Below, one piece after another: positions 38,653 through 46,581 of a DNA stretch of 64,000 bases; position 1 is the stretch's first letter, and each line of letters begins with the position of its first letter. Origin of the DNA: Rheinheimera soli (GTDB taxonomy: Bacteria > Pseudomonadota > Gammaproteobacteria > Enterobacterales > Alteromonadaceae). A program made the position numbers and the translations under genes. A model generated the notes under the pieces. That model saw only the letters and a program-made list of their open reading frames with translations, had not been told where the DNA came from and searched no databases. Location: assembly GCF_021290985.1 (NCBI RefSeq), contig NZ_JAJOYU010000001.1, positions 248,001 to 312,000 of the forward strand, given 5' to 3'.

Positions 38653-38668
38653 ACATACTTAAGTATGT
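38653..38668. promoter_or_regulatory. 16-bp perfect palindrome between cheV and flgA
   Basis: ACATACTTAAGTATGT is fully symmetric. It lies 12 bp upstream of a GCCGATAA octamer at 38680-38687, which resembles a sigma28 -10, and overlaps where the -35 would be. It could be an operator in the divergent cheV/flgA region. Confidence 0.4.
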
Positions 38669-38704
38669 TATAACCCTTTGCCGATAAAGCATAGCTGAAA
38701 CCAT

Positions 38705-39406
38705 ATGAAAATGTACGATAATTTTTTGAGATACCCCCTGCTTTGCGCTTTGTCCGCAGCAGTGTTTTGTGCGGCATTTTCGCTACAGGCGGCAAGTTTC
38801 AGCCCTCAACAATTAACAGCGGCAGCAAAGGATTGGCTGAAGCAGCAGAAGGAAATTCCACAAGGTGCTCAAAGTCAGATCTCAACTCTGGACTCACGTC
38901 TGGGGCATAAAACCTGTGATCAGCCTTTGCAGTTTAGTTTTGCAGGTCCGGTCGGCAATCAGGCGACAGTACAAATTCGCTGTCAAAGCCCGCAAACATG
39001 GCAATTATTTGTCGCAGTTCGGTTTAGCCAGCAAACAGAAGCTGTACTGAGTTTACGAAATATAGCTTTAGGTTCTTTAATCACTGCCGATATGTTAACG
39101 CTTGGACAAGCAGATCTGAGGTTGGCCCGGGGTTCTTTAATTAAAAACCCGGCTTCAGTACTGGGAGCTAGAGTGAAAAGAAGCCTGTCAGCAGGACAAG
39201 TTGTGACATTGCAGGATCTTTGTCTTGTATGTAAAGGCGATATAGTTACAATTAGTGGATTGAATAACGGTCTTGAAGTCAGGGCTGTAGGAATAGCTCA
39301 GATGGATGGCATTCTTGGTGACCAGATCCAGGTGACCAACAGACAGTCCAACAGAACGATAGTCGCAGAAGTAGTTGCAGTGAAAAAAGTTGCAATAAAA
39401 TTTTAA
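38705..39406 (+). CDS. flgA: Flagellar P-ring assembly chaperone FlgA
   Basis: Periplasmic chaperone for FlgI. 233 aa with an N-terminal signal (LLCALSAAVFCAAFSLQAAS) and the SAF-type beta domain: LSLRNIALGSLITADMLTLGQ and GAR VKRSLSAGQVVTLQDL-like stretches, ending in VVAVKKVAIKF. No strong ribosome site is visible; the second ATG (38711) is an alternative start. Confidence 0.93.
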   Translation: MKMYDNFLRYPLLCALSAAVFCAAFSLQAASFSPQQLTAAAKDWLKQQKEIPQGAQSQISTLDSRLGHKTCDQPLQFSFAGPVGNQATVQIRCQSPQTWQLFVAVRFSQQTEAVLSLRNIALGSLITADMLTLGQADLRLARGSLIKNPASVLGARVKRSLSAGQVVTLQDLCLVCKGDIVTISGLNNGLEVRAVGIAQMDGILGDQIQVTNRQSNRTIVAEVVAVKKVAIKF

Positions 39407-39414
39407 ATTCTTAC

Positions 39415-39441
39415 TAAAGTTCTGTCGACCGCTGCCGTTAT
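39415..39441 (+). promoter_or_regulatory. Sigma28 promoter for flgMN
   Basis: TAAAGTTC-N11-GCCGTTAT in the flgA-flgM gap, 42 bp before the flgM ATG. Correct spacing and one mismatch in the -35. Confidence 0.75.
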
Positions 39442-39482
39442 ACAAAGTAAGGGATCCGAAACCGGATAGAGAGGGTAGAAAA

Positions 39483-39824
39483 ATGGCGATCAATGTAAAC
39501 ACAGGCCTGCCAGTCACTCAACAAGTGAAAGCAGATAAAGCCGAACAACAAAACGTTCAAAAACAGCAGGTTGTGCAACAACAGGCCGTTCAGCAGCAAG
39601 CCACTACAGGCACAGCTGCACAAAAACAGGATTCAGTGTCGCTGACGTCTCAGGCGCAGCAATTCAGCAAAGCTCAGGAAAAAGCGAAAGCCAGCTCAGG
39701 TATTGATCAAGAGAAAGTTGATAAGATCAAACAAGAGATTTCTGAAGGCAAATACAAAGTGAATGTAGAACAACTGGCGCGTCGTATCGTCCAGTTTGAA
39801 GGCGAGTTTTTCAATAAAAAATGA
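39483..39824 (+). CDS. flgM: Anti-sigma28 factor FlgM
   Basis: 113-aa protein that binds FliA until exported through the finished hook. The first 50 residues are very Gln-rich; the C-terminal FlgM domain (VDKIKQEISEGKYKVNVEQLARRIVQFE) binds sigma28. Strong AGAGGG ribosome site. Preceded by a sigma28 motif, giving autoregulation. Confidence 0.93.
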   Translation: MAINVNTGLPVTQQVKADKAEQQNVQKQQVVQQQAVQQQATTGTAAQKQDSVSLTSQAQQFSKAQEKAKASSGIDQEKVDKIKQEISEGKYKVNVEQLARRIVQFEGEFFNKK

Positions 39825-40255
39825 GTACCGCCAACTCCTCTATTCTCACCCTGCTAAATGAGCAAGAGCAGCACCTGGACGTGCTGCTCTTGTTGCTTCA
39901 GAAGGAGCTGGACGCCATCCGGACCCGCGATGTTGAAGCACTCAAAAGTAATACCGAAGAAAAAATCCAACTCCTTGAACTGGTTCAGGCTGCGGATCAG
40001 CAATTAGCAGTAGTACCCGAACTGGCTGAAGCGAAAGAACAAAGCTGGTTTCAAGAGCATTTACAGCGTCTTGAAGAAAAGCTGGCTCAGTGTAAATTCC
40101 AAAATCAAGTCAACAGCCAAAGCGTGGAACAAAGCCAGTTAGTGATTGAACGCTTTAAAACCGAGTTGTTACAAAGCCGTGGCCGTGCAGGGTTAACCTA
40201 CACCAATAAAGGCAAAGCGGCTCAGGTAGATAAAGGGCCAGGCATTAAAGCCTAG
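39821..40255 (+). CDS. flgN: Flagellar export chaperone FlgN
   Basis: 144-aa helical cytoplasmic chaperone for FlgK and FlgL. LLNEQEQHLDVLLLLLQKELDAIRTRDVEAL at the N-terminus is typical. Its ATG overlaps the flgM stop by 4 bp, and a terminator follows. Confidence 0.9.
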   Translation: MSTANSSILTLLNEQEQHLDVLLLLLQKELDAIRTRDVEALKSNTEEKIQLLELVQAADQQLAVVPELAEAKEQSWFQEHLQRLEEKLAQCKFQNQVNSQSVEQSQLVIERFKTELLQSRGRAGLTYTNKGKAAQVDKGPGIKA

Positions 40256-40271
40256 AGGCTCCGTTACCCGA

Positions 40272-40300
40272 CAAAAAAACCGTCATCTGACGGTTTTTTT
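40272..40300 (+). terminator. Intrinsic terminator after flgMN
   Basis: Stem AAACCGTCA/TGACGGTTT with a 2-nt TC loop core, A-run before and T-run after. It serves flgN on the plus strand and could serve the convergent flgP gene. Confidence 0.92.
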
Positions 40301-40322
40301 GATCTGCAAGCAGCACCAGCTA

Positions 40323-40781
40323 TTAATAGTACTTCACATTTTTTATGCGCCGAGCTGGTTGGCTGTTTAAATACAGGTCATACACCTGTTTAAAATCCAG
40401 TTCCAGCTCTGTGGCGTATACATCCCCCACCGGATAAGTTTTCACTACCCGGGCACCACGAATAATGCCACTGACAGAAGAGCTCAACTGATCGTTGCCT
40501 ACCATCATTTGCTGCATATTGGCTCGGGCGTCAATTCTTTGGCCATAGACCTGCTCTGCCAGCTCACGATAAGCCTCCAGCTTAGAGGCTTTCATCGCCA
40601 TCAACATTCGTTCCTGCTCAGTGGCTCCAGGTTGTTGACTTAATGGCGCATAACCCACAGCTTTCAGTACCGGAAAACGTTCTGGTTCAACAGTTTCCCA
40701 TTCTACATGCCGATCTGCTACCAAACTGCAGCCCGGTAATAAGGTCAGTAACAATGCGCTGATTGTCAGTTTGTTCATCAT
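40323..40781 (-). CDS. flgP: Outer-membrane lipoprotein FlgP (LPP20 family)
   Basis: 152 aa from the ATG pair at 40781/40778, preceded by AGAGG. Signal with lipobox LLPG-C. The LPP20-type domain covers KAVGYAPLS to the end, with conserved MAMKASKLEAYRELAEQVYGQ. In Vibrio FlgP, with FlgO and FlgT, builds rings around the polar motor. Convergent with flgN. Confidence 0.9.
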   Translation of the reverse strand: MMNKLTISALLLTLLPGCSLVADRHVEWETVEPERFPVLKAVGYAPLSQQPGATEQERMLMAMKASKLEAYRELAEQVYGQRIDARANMQQMMVGNDQLSSSVSGIIRGARVVKTYPVGDVYATELELDFKQVYDLYLNSQPARRIKNVKYY

Positions 40782-40825
40782 GGTGTGCCTCTGCCCACTT
40801 TCGCTTAATTTCATCGAGATAAAGA

Positions 40826-40843
40826 ATGCACAATCCATGCCTT
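40826..40843 (-). promoter_or_regulatory. Possible sigma54 promoter for flgP
   Basis: Minus-strand AAAGGCATGGATTGTGCA keeps GG-N10-GC, but the -12 box reads GTGC instead of TTGC. It would give a leader of about 35 nt. Confidence 0.4.
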
Positions 40844-40880
40844 TTCTATAAATTAAGTTTTATTGGTAGAAACACGAATT

Positions 40881-40898
40881 CAGGCATAGCTTTTGCTT
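40881..40898 (+). promoter_or_regulatory. Sigma54 promoter for flgT
   Basis: CAGGCATAGCTTTTGCTT has GG-N10-GC spacing, GGCAT at -24 and TTGCTT at -12. It is 35 bp before the flgT ATG, divergent from flgP. Confidence 0.72.
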
Positions 40899-40932
40899 CG
40901 TACTCACTTAATTACTTTATTGAGGATTTGTC

Positions 40933-42090
40933 ATGCGTCTATCTGCGCTCAGCTTATCAATGCTGGCATTGCCACTGCTTTGTGGCAATGCCATGGCTGA
41001 TTGGTACGAGGCAACAGGTCAGGCCGTGTTGCGCTCTGGTGATACTAAAGCAGCAAGAACAGCTGCGACCGAAGATGCGGTGCGTAAAGCCTTACTCTAT
41101 TCAGGGGCCTCTATCCGCACAGTGCAACAAGTGACTGACGGCTTATTGACTCAGGAGTCTATGGTTTTACAAACTCAGGGCGAAGTCCAGCATGTACAAA
41201 TAGTCTCAGAGACTGAAGAATATGGCTATATCAATGTCACTATCCGTGCTGACATTTATCCTGATCAAAATCAGTGTGCCAATCTGCAACTGAAAAAAGA
41301 GCTGCTGATCAGCCCCTTTATCATTGAAAACCGTGAACAGGCCATTGCAGGGCAATTGTATGAGCTGGATCAAGCCAGTACCAGTTTGTTTATTCAGAAA
41401 CTGGAAGAGTCCTCAGGTTCAAGCCTGATCAAACTGCTGCCTCAATCTATCCGGCAAAAAGAACTGAGTTATGCCGACCGCAGCGCATTACAACGCAATT
41501 ATGGCGGCCGCTATTTACTCAAAGCCAGTTTGGGAGATGTCTCTTTAGGAGAGCGTGTTGGCAACAACTGGACCTTTTGGTCCGATCCAGACCGTGAACG
41601 TTTTTATCAGCTGCAGCTGGAGTTATCTGATATTCAGGAACAAAAAGTATTGTTGAACCAGAAATATCAAACCTCTGCCGTATGGGGTTTTCGTGACACT
41701 ACAGTCATCAGTCCAAAAACCCAGCGCTTCTGGCAAACAGACTATGGCAGGTCCATCGAACGGGTATTAAACGCAGCAGCTCAGGATGTAGAAGAAGCGT
41801 TACGCTGTGAAACCATACTGGCTGATATCACTCTGGTGGATCAGCACAAAGTGCTGTTGAACCTTGGCAGCAAACAAGGGTTAAAAATTGGCGACGAACT
41901 TACTATTCTGCATCGTCGCCAGCACAAAGACAGTTTAGGTCAATTGCAGGATCAACTGACCATCAGTGAACTGAAAGTGAAAGTGACTGAACTGACCCAC
42001 CAGAACGCCTGGGCACAGAGTGTGAATATGGATTTATTAGCTAATGTTCAGGTTGGCGATGCAGCAACTTTGGTTCAAGAGCAAAGGTAA
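40933..42090 (+). CDS. flgT: Flagellar H-ring protein FlgT
   Basis: Periplasmic protein of 385 aa with signal peptide MRLSALSLSMLALPLLCGNAMA. N-terminal domain has EATGQAVLRSGDTKAARTAATEDAVRKALLYSGA, then a middle domain and the C-terminal domain with NLGSKQGLKIGDELTIL. FlgT forms the H-ring that stabilises the fast sodium-type polar motor in Vibrio. GAGGA ribosome site 6 nt from the ATG. Confidence 0.93.
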   Translation: MRLSALSLSMLALPLLCGNAMADWYEATGQAVLRSGDTKAARTAATEDAVRKALLYSGASIRTVQQVTDGLLTQESMVLQTQGEVQHVQIVSETEEYGYINVTIRADIYPDQNQCANLQLKKELLISPFIIENREQAIAGQLYELDQASTSLFIQKLEESSGSSLIKLLPQSIRQKELSYADRSALQRNYGGRYLLKASLGDVSLGERVGNNWTFWSDPDRERFYQLQLELSDIQEQKVLLNQKYQTSAVWGFRDTTVISPKTQRFWQTDYGRSIERVLNAAAQDVEEALRCETILADITLVDQHKVLLNLGSKQGLKIGDELTILHRRQHKDSLGQLQDQLTISELKVKVTELTHQNAWAQSVNMDLLANVQVGDAATLVQEQR

Positions 42091-42228
42091 GCCAGCGCTT
42101 CTGGATCAGAGCACCCTGCTTTTGTCATAACGAAGTTCAGCAAGATGACAGATTTGTTCAATAAAGAACCTGTTGAATTGACTGGAGTTCACAGCGCTCA
42201 ATGGATGTGGTAGCTTAGCCCTCCTGTT

Positions 42229-42303
42229 CGCTCCATAGTTAAATGGATATAACGGCCCCCTCCTAAGGGGCAGTTACAGGTTCGATTCCTGTTGGGGCGG
42301 CCA
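42229..42303 (+). tRNA. tRNA-Arg (anticodon CCT)
   Basis: The full cloverleaf can be drawn: acceptor CGCTCCA/TGGGGCG with one G-U pair, D arm TAGTTAAATGGATATAAC, anticodon stem GCCCC/GGGGC with loop CTCCTAA, T arm ACAGG-TTCGATT-CCTGT, discriminator G and encoded CCA. Length 75 nt. It stands alone between flgT and the flgO set. The remaining gap 42091-42228 shows no gene. Confidence 0.95.
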
Positions 42304-42362
42304 TCTTTTCTGAGTGCTGTTTTGCGGCACAAGCTCACTGACCCTCTTTACAAGTATCAGGC

Positions 42363-43274
42363 TTACAGCTGTTGTAACACCAGAGCCGGAATTAACGTAC
42401 TTGCTGAGCTGATCACAACATTATTCCTGGTAGAAACCACTCTGCTGGTGATTTGCAAACCACGACGTGTCGGAGTCATAGTACCTATCAGGACATAATC
42501 AATGCCCTGAGGACTCCTGAGTTTTGATATGGTGCGGGATAAAGATAAATCGCCTGTTGGACCTACGGTAATATTTTTCGTCAGTTTGTATTCAATCACT
42601 GCAGCACCATAACCAGGCAATACGGTACTCAACTCTTCAGCAAGCTGGTTGCCTATTGTGCTGGTGTGTTCAAGCTGCGAATCAAACAAAACAAAACTCG
42701 CTACCCCTACTTTGGCACCCTGTAACTGTTGATTTCCGGCCAGTTTAAAGGCCAGTTGCGCCACATAGTCACTCAATGATTTGCGGCTTTGAAGGAACTG
42801 AGGAGCCGAGTTATACAACTGCGGATCTGCAGCAGCCACAGCTAATTCAGAAGGTAAAGTTCTGCGACTGAATTGTTTTACCCTCAACCCCGGAATAGGC
42901 TGACCATTGTTCACTGCAGCACTGTCTAACTGGGACTCCTGTGTCATTCCCATGGCAGGCTCAGCCTCCTGAAAAGGTTGAGTCAGGCCAAACCATTCAG
43001 TATCTCTGTTATACGTCGTTGCACTTTGTGTGTTGGAGCTTTCGGATGAAGAGTCAGAGTCACATTTACAAAGTTCAGTGGATGAGCTGACCACTACGGA
43101 GTTTTCAGTGAAACCTTCGTCAGCCATCTGCTGGCTATCAGCTGTAGCAGACGAACTGGTGGTCACTTCTGTATTGCCAGTGTTTGAAGCAGCGCAACCG
43201 GATAGACTCAACACAGCTGCTATTAACAGTGCTTTGGCTGATACCGAGGACGTAGTTGAATTCAATGAGTTCAT
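42363..43274 (-). CDS. FlgO-domain lipoprotein, paralogue 3
   Basis: 303 aa from the ATG at 43274 (GGAT precedes it); a TTG 18 nt earlier is less likely. Lipobox LSG-C after a hydrophobic segment, then a long Ser/Thr-rich linker, then the FlgO domain (about 155-300): LEHTSTIGNQLAEEL, VTVGPTGDLSLSR-type turn, YVLIGTMTPTRRGLQITSRVV. The linker makes it longer than usual FlgO. Third gene of a three-paralogue operon, 22 nt after the second. Confidence 0.85.
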   Translation of the reverse strand: MNSLNSTTSSVSAKALLIAAVLSLSGCAASNTGNTEVTTSSSATADSQQMADEGFTENSVVVSSSTELCKCDSDSSSESSNTQSATTYNRDTEWFGLTQPFQEAEPAMGMTQESQLDSAAVNNGQPIPGLRVKQFSRRTLPSELAVAAADPQLYNSAPQFLQSRKSLSDYVAQLAFKLAGNQQLQGAKVGVASFVLFDSQLEHTSTIGNQLAEELSTVLPGYGAAVIEYKLTKNITVGPTGDLSLSRTISKLRSPQGIDYVLIGTMTPTRRGLQITSRVVSTRNNVVISSASTLIPALVLQQL

Positions 43275-43296
43275 AAAGTTATCCAGTTTCAACCTG

Positions 43297-44049
43297 TTAA
43301 GGTGTTCCAGCCGCTTTTAACTGCAACAAAGGTGCACTATGGGTTGCCTTTAACGCCTGCACCACATTTTGTGGAATAAAGGCCTGGGCCGATGCCAGCA
43401 CTTTTTTATCGTTTACATTGACCATTCTTGCATTAACAATAACTCCACCCTGATGGCGAACTAAAGTTCCGCCCAACACAACACTGATGGGGAACTGCTG
43501 AGTCAGCTCGAGGAAATCGCGGCTAAAGGTAAAATCACCAGTGGGAGTCACTCGAATATAATCCGTGGTTTTAAAATCTGTTACCGCTATACCAAACTGA
43601 GTAGCTTCATGCATAAAAGCCTCTGAGAGTTGATTACCCAACAAATCACCTTGCTGGTAATCCCCATCCAGATAAACAAAACTGGTCACCCCTACACTAA
43701 AAGTGGTACTTAACACTTCCAGATTGGCCGCTAAATCATGCATCAGACTTTGCACATAGTGATTGACCGTAATGGCAGGTTCAGGCTTATAGCTATGTAA
43801 CTTCATTCCTGCCATTCGGGCGTTTTGTACTGTGGCGCTATCGTATTGATTAACATAAAGCTCGTCCGAATTAGAACGCTCTGCAGGTTGATCCTTTTTA
43901 TAGGTCACACGGCCTTGTTGCAGCTCAACCTTGTTGGCTGGCAAAGCAGGCCTGCCTTTAGAGTCAGTATCAATCAAAGGCGTACAACCGGAAACAGAGG
44001 CAACAGCAATGATGCTGCACAAAACAAAAAGCTGGTTATAGGTAGTCAT
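43297..44049 (-). CDS. flgO: FlgO-domain lipoprotein, paralogue 2
   Basis: 250 aa. Lipobox SVSG-C; domain with VNHYVQSLMHDLAANL, DLLGNQLSEAFMHEATQFGIAV, RVTPTGDFTFSRDFLEL and VVLGGTLVRHQGGVIVNARMV. Of the three copies it fits canonical FlgO best in length and motif. FlgO is an outer-membrane flagellar accessory lipoprotein in Vibrio. Confidence 0.87.
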   Translation of the reverse strand: MTTYNQLFVLCSIIAVASVSGCTPLIDTDSKGRPALPANKVELQQGRVTYKKDQPAERSNSDELYVNQYDSATVQNARMAGMKLHSYKPEPAITVNHYVQSLMHDLAANLEVLSTTFSVGVTSFVYLDGDYQQGDLLGNQLSEAFMHEATQFGIAVTDFKTTDYIRVTPTGDFTFSRDFLELTQQFPISVVLGGTLVRHQGGVIVNARMVNVNDKKVLASAQAFIPQNVVQALKATHSAPLLQLKAAGTP

Positions 44050-44052
44050 CGA

Positions 44053-44649
44053 TTAAGACTCCGAATTGCGATACAACTTATTATGGCGCAACTGCAACTG
44101 TTCGTTTGGCCATAACACATCTACAGGAATAACACTGGAAGCCGCAGCTAACACTTGCTGGCTTTTCAGGTCGATTAATTTGGCATTGACCGTGATATAG
44201 ACTTCGCCTTCGGTCAGGGTTCCGGTGATCACATAACGCGCCTGTTGATTTTGAGCCAACAGACTTAAATCGCGTCCTAATGAATTTTCATAGCCTGTAT
44301 GCACTAACACCGCGTCATTTAAACGTATTTCACTCACCTGATACCCCAGTTGAGTGGCGACAGTCTGCATACTTTCCTGCAACTGCAGGGAGGCATTGTA
44401 GCTGGAGTTGCGGCTGGTATCAGGAGCCATCAATTGCACGTCAGCAAAAGTAGTGACGGCTATAGCACCGGATTCCAGAGGCTGCAATTTGTGAAACAAC
44501 TGATCAGCCAGCCGCTCGGTATAAAACAATAAGGGAGGATGCTGCGCTGCTTTTGAGAGTTCCACAGGATCGGCAAGATCTTGCCCTTGCGGCAAAGAAC
44601 TGCAGCTGCATAACAGCAGTACTGTAATGACTGACCCGAATATTCGCAC
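44053..44649 (-). CDS. FlgO-domain lipoprotein, paralogue 1
   Basis: 198 aa, the shortest copy. Signal with lipobox LLLCS-C; FlgO-type domain RLADQLFHKLQPLESGAIAVTTFADVQL, then LGYQVSEIRLND, YVITGTLTEGEVYITVNAKLID. First gene of the operon; its stop is 3 bp before the second paralogue and a sigma54 promoter lies upstream. Confidence 0.83.
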   Translation of the reverse strand: MRIFGSVITVLLLCSCSSLPQGQDLADPVELSKAAQHPPLLFYTERLADQLFHKLQPLESGAIAVTTFADVQLMAPDTSRNSSYNASLQLQESMQTVATQLGYQVSEIRLNDAVLVHTGYENSLGRDLSLLAQNQQARYVITGTLTEGEVYITVNAKLIDLKSQQVLAAASSVIPVDVLWPNEQLQLRHNKLYRNSES

Positions 44650-44696
44650 TGTAGCCCCCGGTGTTGGTGTTGCTTGCTGATCACTGTCAGATACAC

Positions 44697-44715
44697 AGCA
44701 AAATTAATGCCATGA
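44697..44715 (-). promoter_or_regulatory. Sigma54 promoter for the flgO operon
   Basis: Minus-strand CATGGCATTAATTTTGCTG is a near-perfect -24/-12 element (TGGCAT-N5-TTGCT) with GG-N10-GC spacing, about 38 nt of leader to the first FlgO-domain gene. Confidence 0.82.
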
Positions 44716-44777
44716 AGTTTTTGACGGTTTTTGCAATCCCGGAATTCGCCAGACTCGATGCAGTGGAGCATATGGAC

Positions 44778-44798
44778 GGGAGGGGGCAAGCCCCTCCC
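44778..44798. repeat. GC-rich hairpin, REP-like, after thyA
   Basis: GGGAGGGG/CCCCTCCC perfect 8-bp stem with loop GCAAG. It stands 8 bp beyond the thyA stop. No T-tract follows on the minus strand. Its composition resembles dispersed REP-type hairpins; only one copy is in the window. Confidence 0.5.
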
Positions 44799-44806
44799 CT
44801 ACAGGT

Positions 44807-45640
44807 TTATATCGCTATGGGGGCTTTGATGGCAGGATGCGCCAAATAATTGACCAGCTCAAAGTCGTCGATACTAAAACCAAAGATATCTTTGATAGCC
44901 GGATTTAATTTCATTTGAGGTAAAGGATGAGGTGTACGGCTTAGCTGCTCGTTCACCTGCTCCATATGATTGCTATACAAATGGGCGTCGCCAAAGGTAT
45001 GCACAAAATCGCCTGGAGTTAAATCACAAACCTGGGCCACCATCATGGTCAACAAGGCATAACTTGCGATATTAAAAGGCACACCCAAAAATATATCAGC
45101 GCTGCGCTGGTATAACTGACAAGACAATTTGCCGTCATGCACATAAAACTGAAATAAAGTATGGCAAGGCGGTAACGCCTGTTTCCCCATAGCCGCATTG
45201 TCTTTTGGACTGAATTTGGTATCAGGCAATACCGCAGGATTCCAGCCGCTGACGATTAAACGCCGTGAATCCGGATTAGTTTTAATGTCATGGATAAGTT
45301 GACTGATTTGGTCGATAGTACGGCCATCCGGTGTTTGCCAGCTACGCCACTGGGCGCCATAGACTGGGCCTAAATCGCCCTGCTCTGTGGCCCACTCATC
45401 CCAAATCGACACTTTATTGTCTTTCAGATACTGAATATTGGTGTCGCCTTTAAGAAACCACAACAGCTCATGAATAATGGAGCGCAGGTGGCACTTTTTC
45501 GTCGTCACCAGTGGAAAACCCTGACTTAAATCAAAACGCATCTGATAACCAAACACGCTGATGGTGCCTGTGCCAGTGCGGTCAGATTTTTTATGACCAT
45601 GTTCCAGCACATGGCGCATTAAGTCTAAATACTGCTTCAT
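44807..45640 (-). CDS. thyA: Thymidylate synthase
   Basis: Makes dTMP from dUMP with methylene-tetrahydrofolate. 277 aa, with [12 protein letters not shown], catalytic Cys in [11 protein letters not shown], and [23 protein letters not shown]. Longer than E. coli ThyA (264) by about 13 residues inserted between GWNPAVLP and the catalytic loop. Overlaps lgt by 4 bp. Confidence 0.97.
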   Translation of the reverse strand: MKQYLDLMRHVLEHGHKKSDRTGTGTISVFGYQMRFDLSQGFPLVTTKKCHLRSIIHELLWFLKGDTNIQYLKDNKVSIWDEWATEQGDLGPVYGAQWRSWQTPDGRTIDQISQLIHDIKTNPDSRRLIVSGWNPAVLPDTKFSPKDNAAMGKQALPPCHTLFQFYVHDGKLSCQLYQRSADIFLGVPFNIASYALLTMMVAQVCDLTPGDFVHTFGDAHLYSNHMEQVNEQLSRTPHPLPQMKLNPAIKDIFGFSIDDFELVNYLAHPAIKAPIAI

Positions 45641-46485
45641 GCCTTGCTCTCTTTCTTTACTGCTTTTTTTGCACTGCTTTTACTTTCAGCTTCAGAGCCG
45701 GTTTCACGAGAGTAGCCCCAGATAATCAGGCCAAGACCGGCCACTATCATTGGAATACAAAGCCACTGGCCCATCGACATACCCATCGACAATAAACCTA
45801 AATGCGCGTCCGGTTCCCGGAAGAATTCAATAATAAAACGAGCCGTACCGTAGCCCAGCAGGAATAAACCAGCGACATTACCTGCAGGTGGATTTTTGCG
45901 TTTGTACCATTGCAGCAAAATAAACAGAATGATGCCTTCAGCCACCATTTCATAAAGCTGGGACGGATGACGTGGCAACATACCGGAGTTTGGAAATAAC
46001 ACAGCCCAAGGCACGTCAGTAGTACGGCCCCATAATTCGCCGTTGATAAAGTTACCTAAACGGCCAAAGGCCAAACCTAAAGGCAGCAGCGGCACCACAA
46101 AATCGCCAAGCTCAAGATACTTTTTGTTGTTGCGCCAGGCGAACCAGGCCATAGCCGCCATCACACCTAACACACCACCATGGAAGGACATGCCGCCTTC
46201 CCAGGTGCGGAATAAATACAGCGGGTCGGCCATTAAGTTACTGAAACCGTAGAACAGCACATAGCCAAAACGGCCACCGACTATCACACCTAAGAAACCG
46301 AAAAACATTAAATCGCTGACCTGATCACGAGTCCAGCCAGAACCTGGTTTATCGGCCTGACGATTGGCCAGCCAGTTGGCCAGTAAAAAAGCGATCACAT
46401 ACATCAGGCCATACCAACGCACAGCCACAGGCCCAATGCTGAAAATCACTGGGTCAATTTGCGGGAATAAAAAATAAGAGTCCAC
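45637..46485 (-). CDS. lgt: Prolipoprotein diacylglyceryl transferase
   Basis: Inner-membrane enzyme that lipidates prolipoproteins at the lipobox Cys, needed for FlgH, FlgP and the FlgO proteins here. 282 aa with about seven membrane segments; HGGVLG and [14 protein letters not shown] are the conserved catalytic regions. Start is a GTG at 46485 (VDSYFLFPQ, matching the family N-terminus), with AGGA upstream. Lys-rich tail at the C-terminus. Confidence 0.96.
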   Translation of the reverse strand: MDSYFLFPQIDPVIFSIGPVAVRWYGLMYVIAFLLANWLANRQADKPGSGWTRDQVSDLMFFGFLGVIVGGRFGYVLFYGFSNLMADPLYLFRTWEGGMSFHGGVLGVMAAMAWFAWRNNKKYLELGDFVVPLLPLGLAFGRLGNFINGELWGRTTDVPWAVLFPNSGMLPRHPSQLYEMVAEGIILFILLQWYKRKNPPAGNVAGLFLLGYGTARFIIEFFREPDAHLGLLSMGMSMGQWLCIPMIVAGLGLIIWGYSRETGSEAESKSSAKKAVKKESKA

Positions 46486-46581
46486 TATAAAAAATCCTGT
46501 TCTAAGCAATAAATCTGCATGGCGCAGTCACGCAAACACACATTCATCTAAGGTCAAACATTGTAACAGCCCTTGGTGCTG

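Noticed and set aside
42292-42498. Open frame starting in the tRNA-Arg 3' end
   Set aside because: Runs antisense through the FlgO-domain gene and has no ribosome site.
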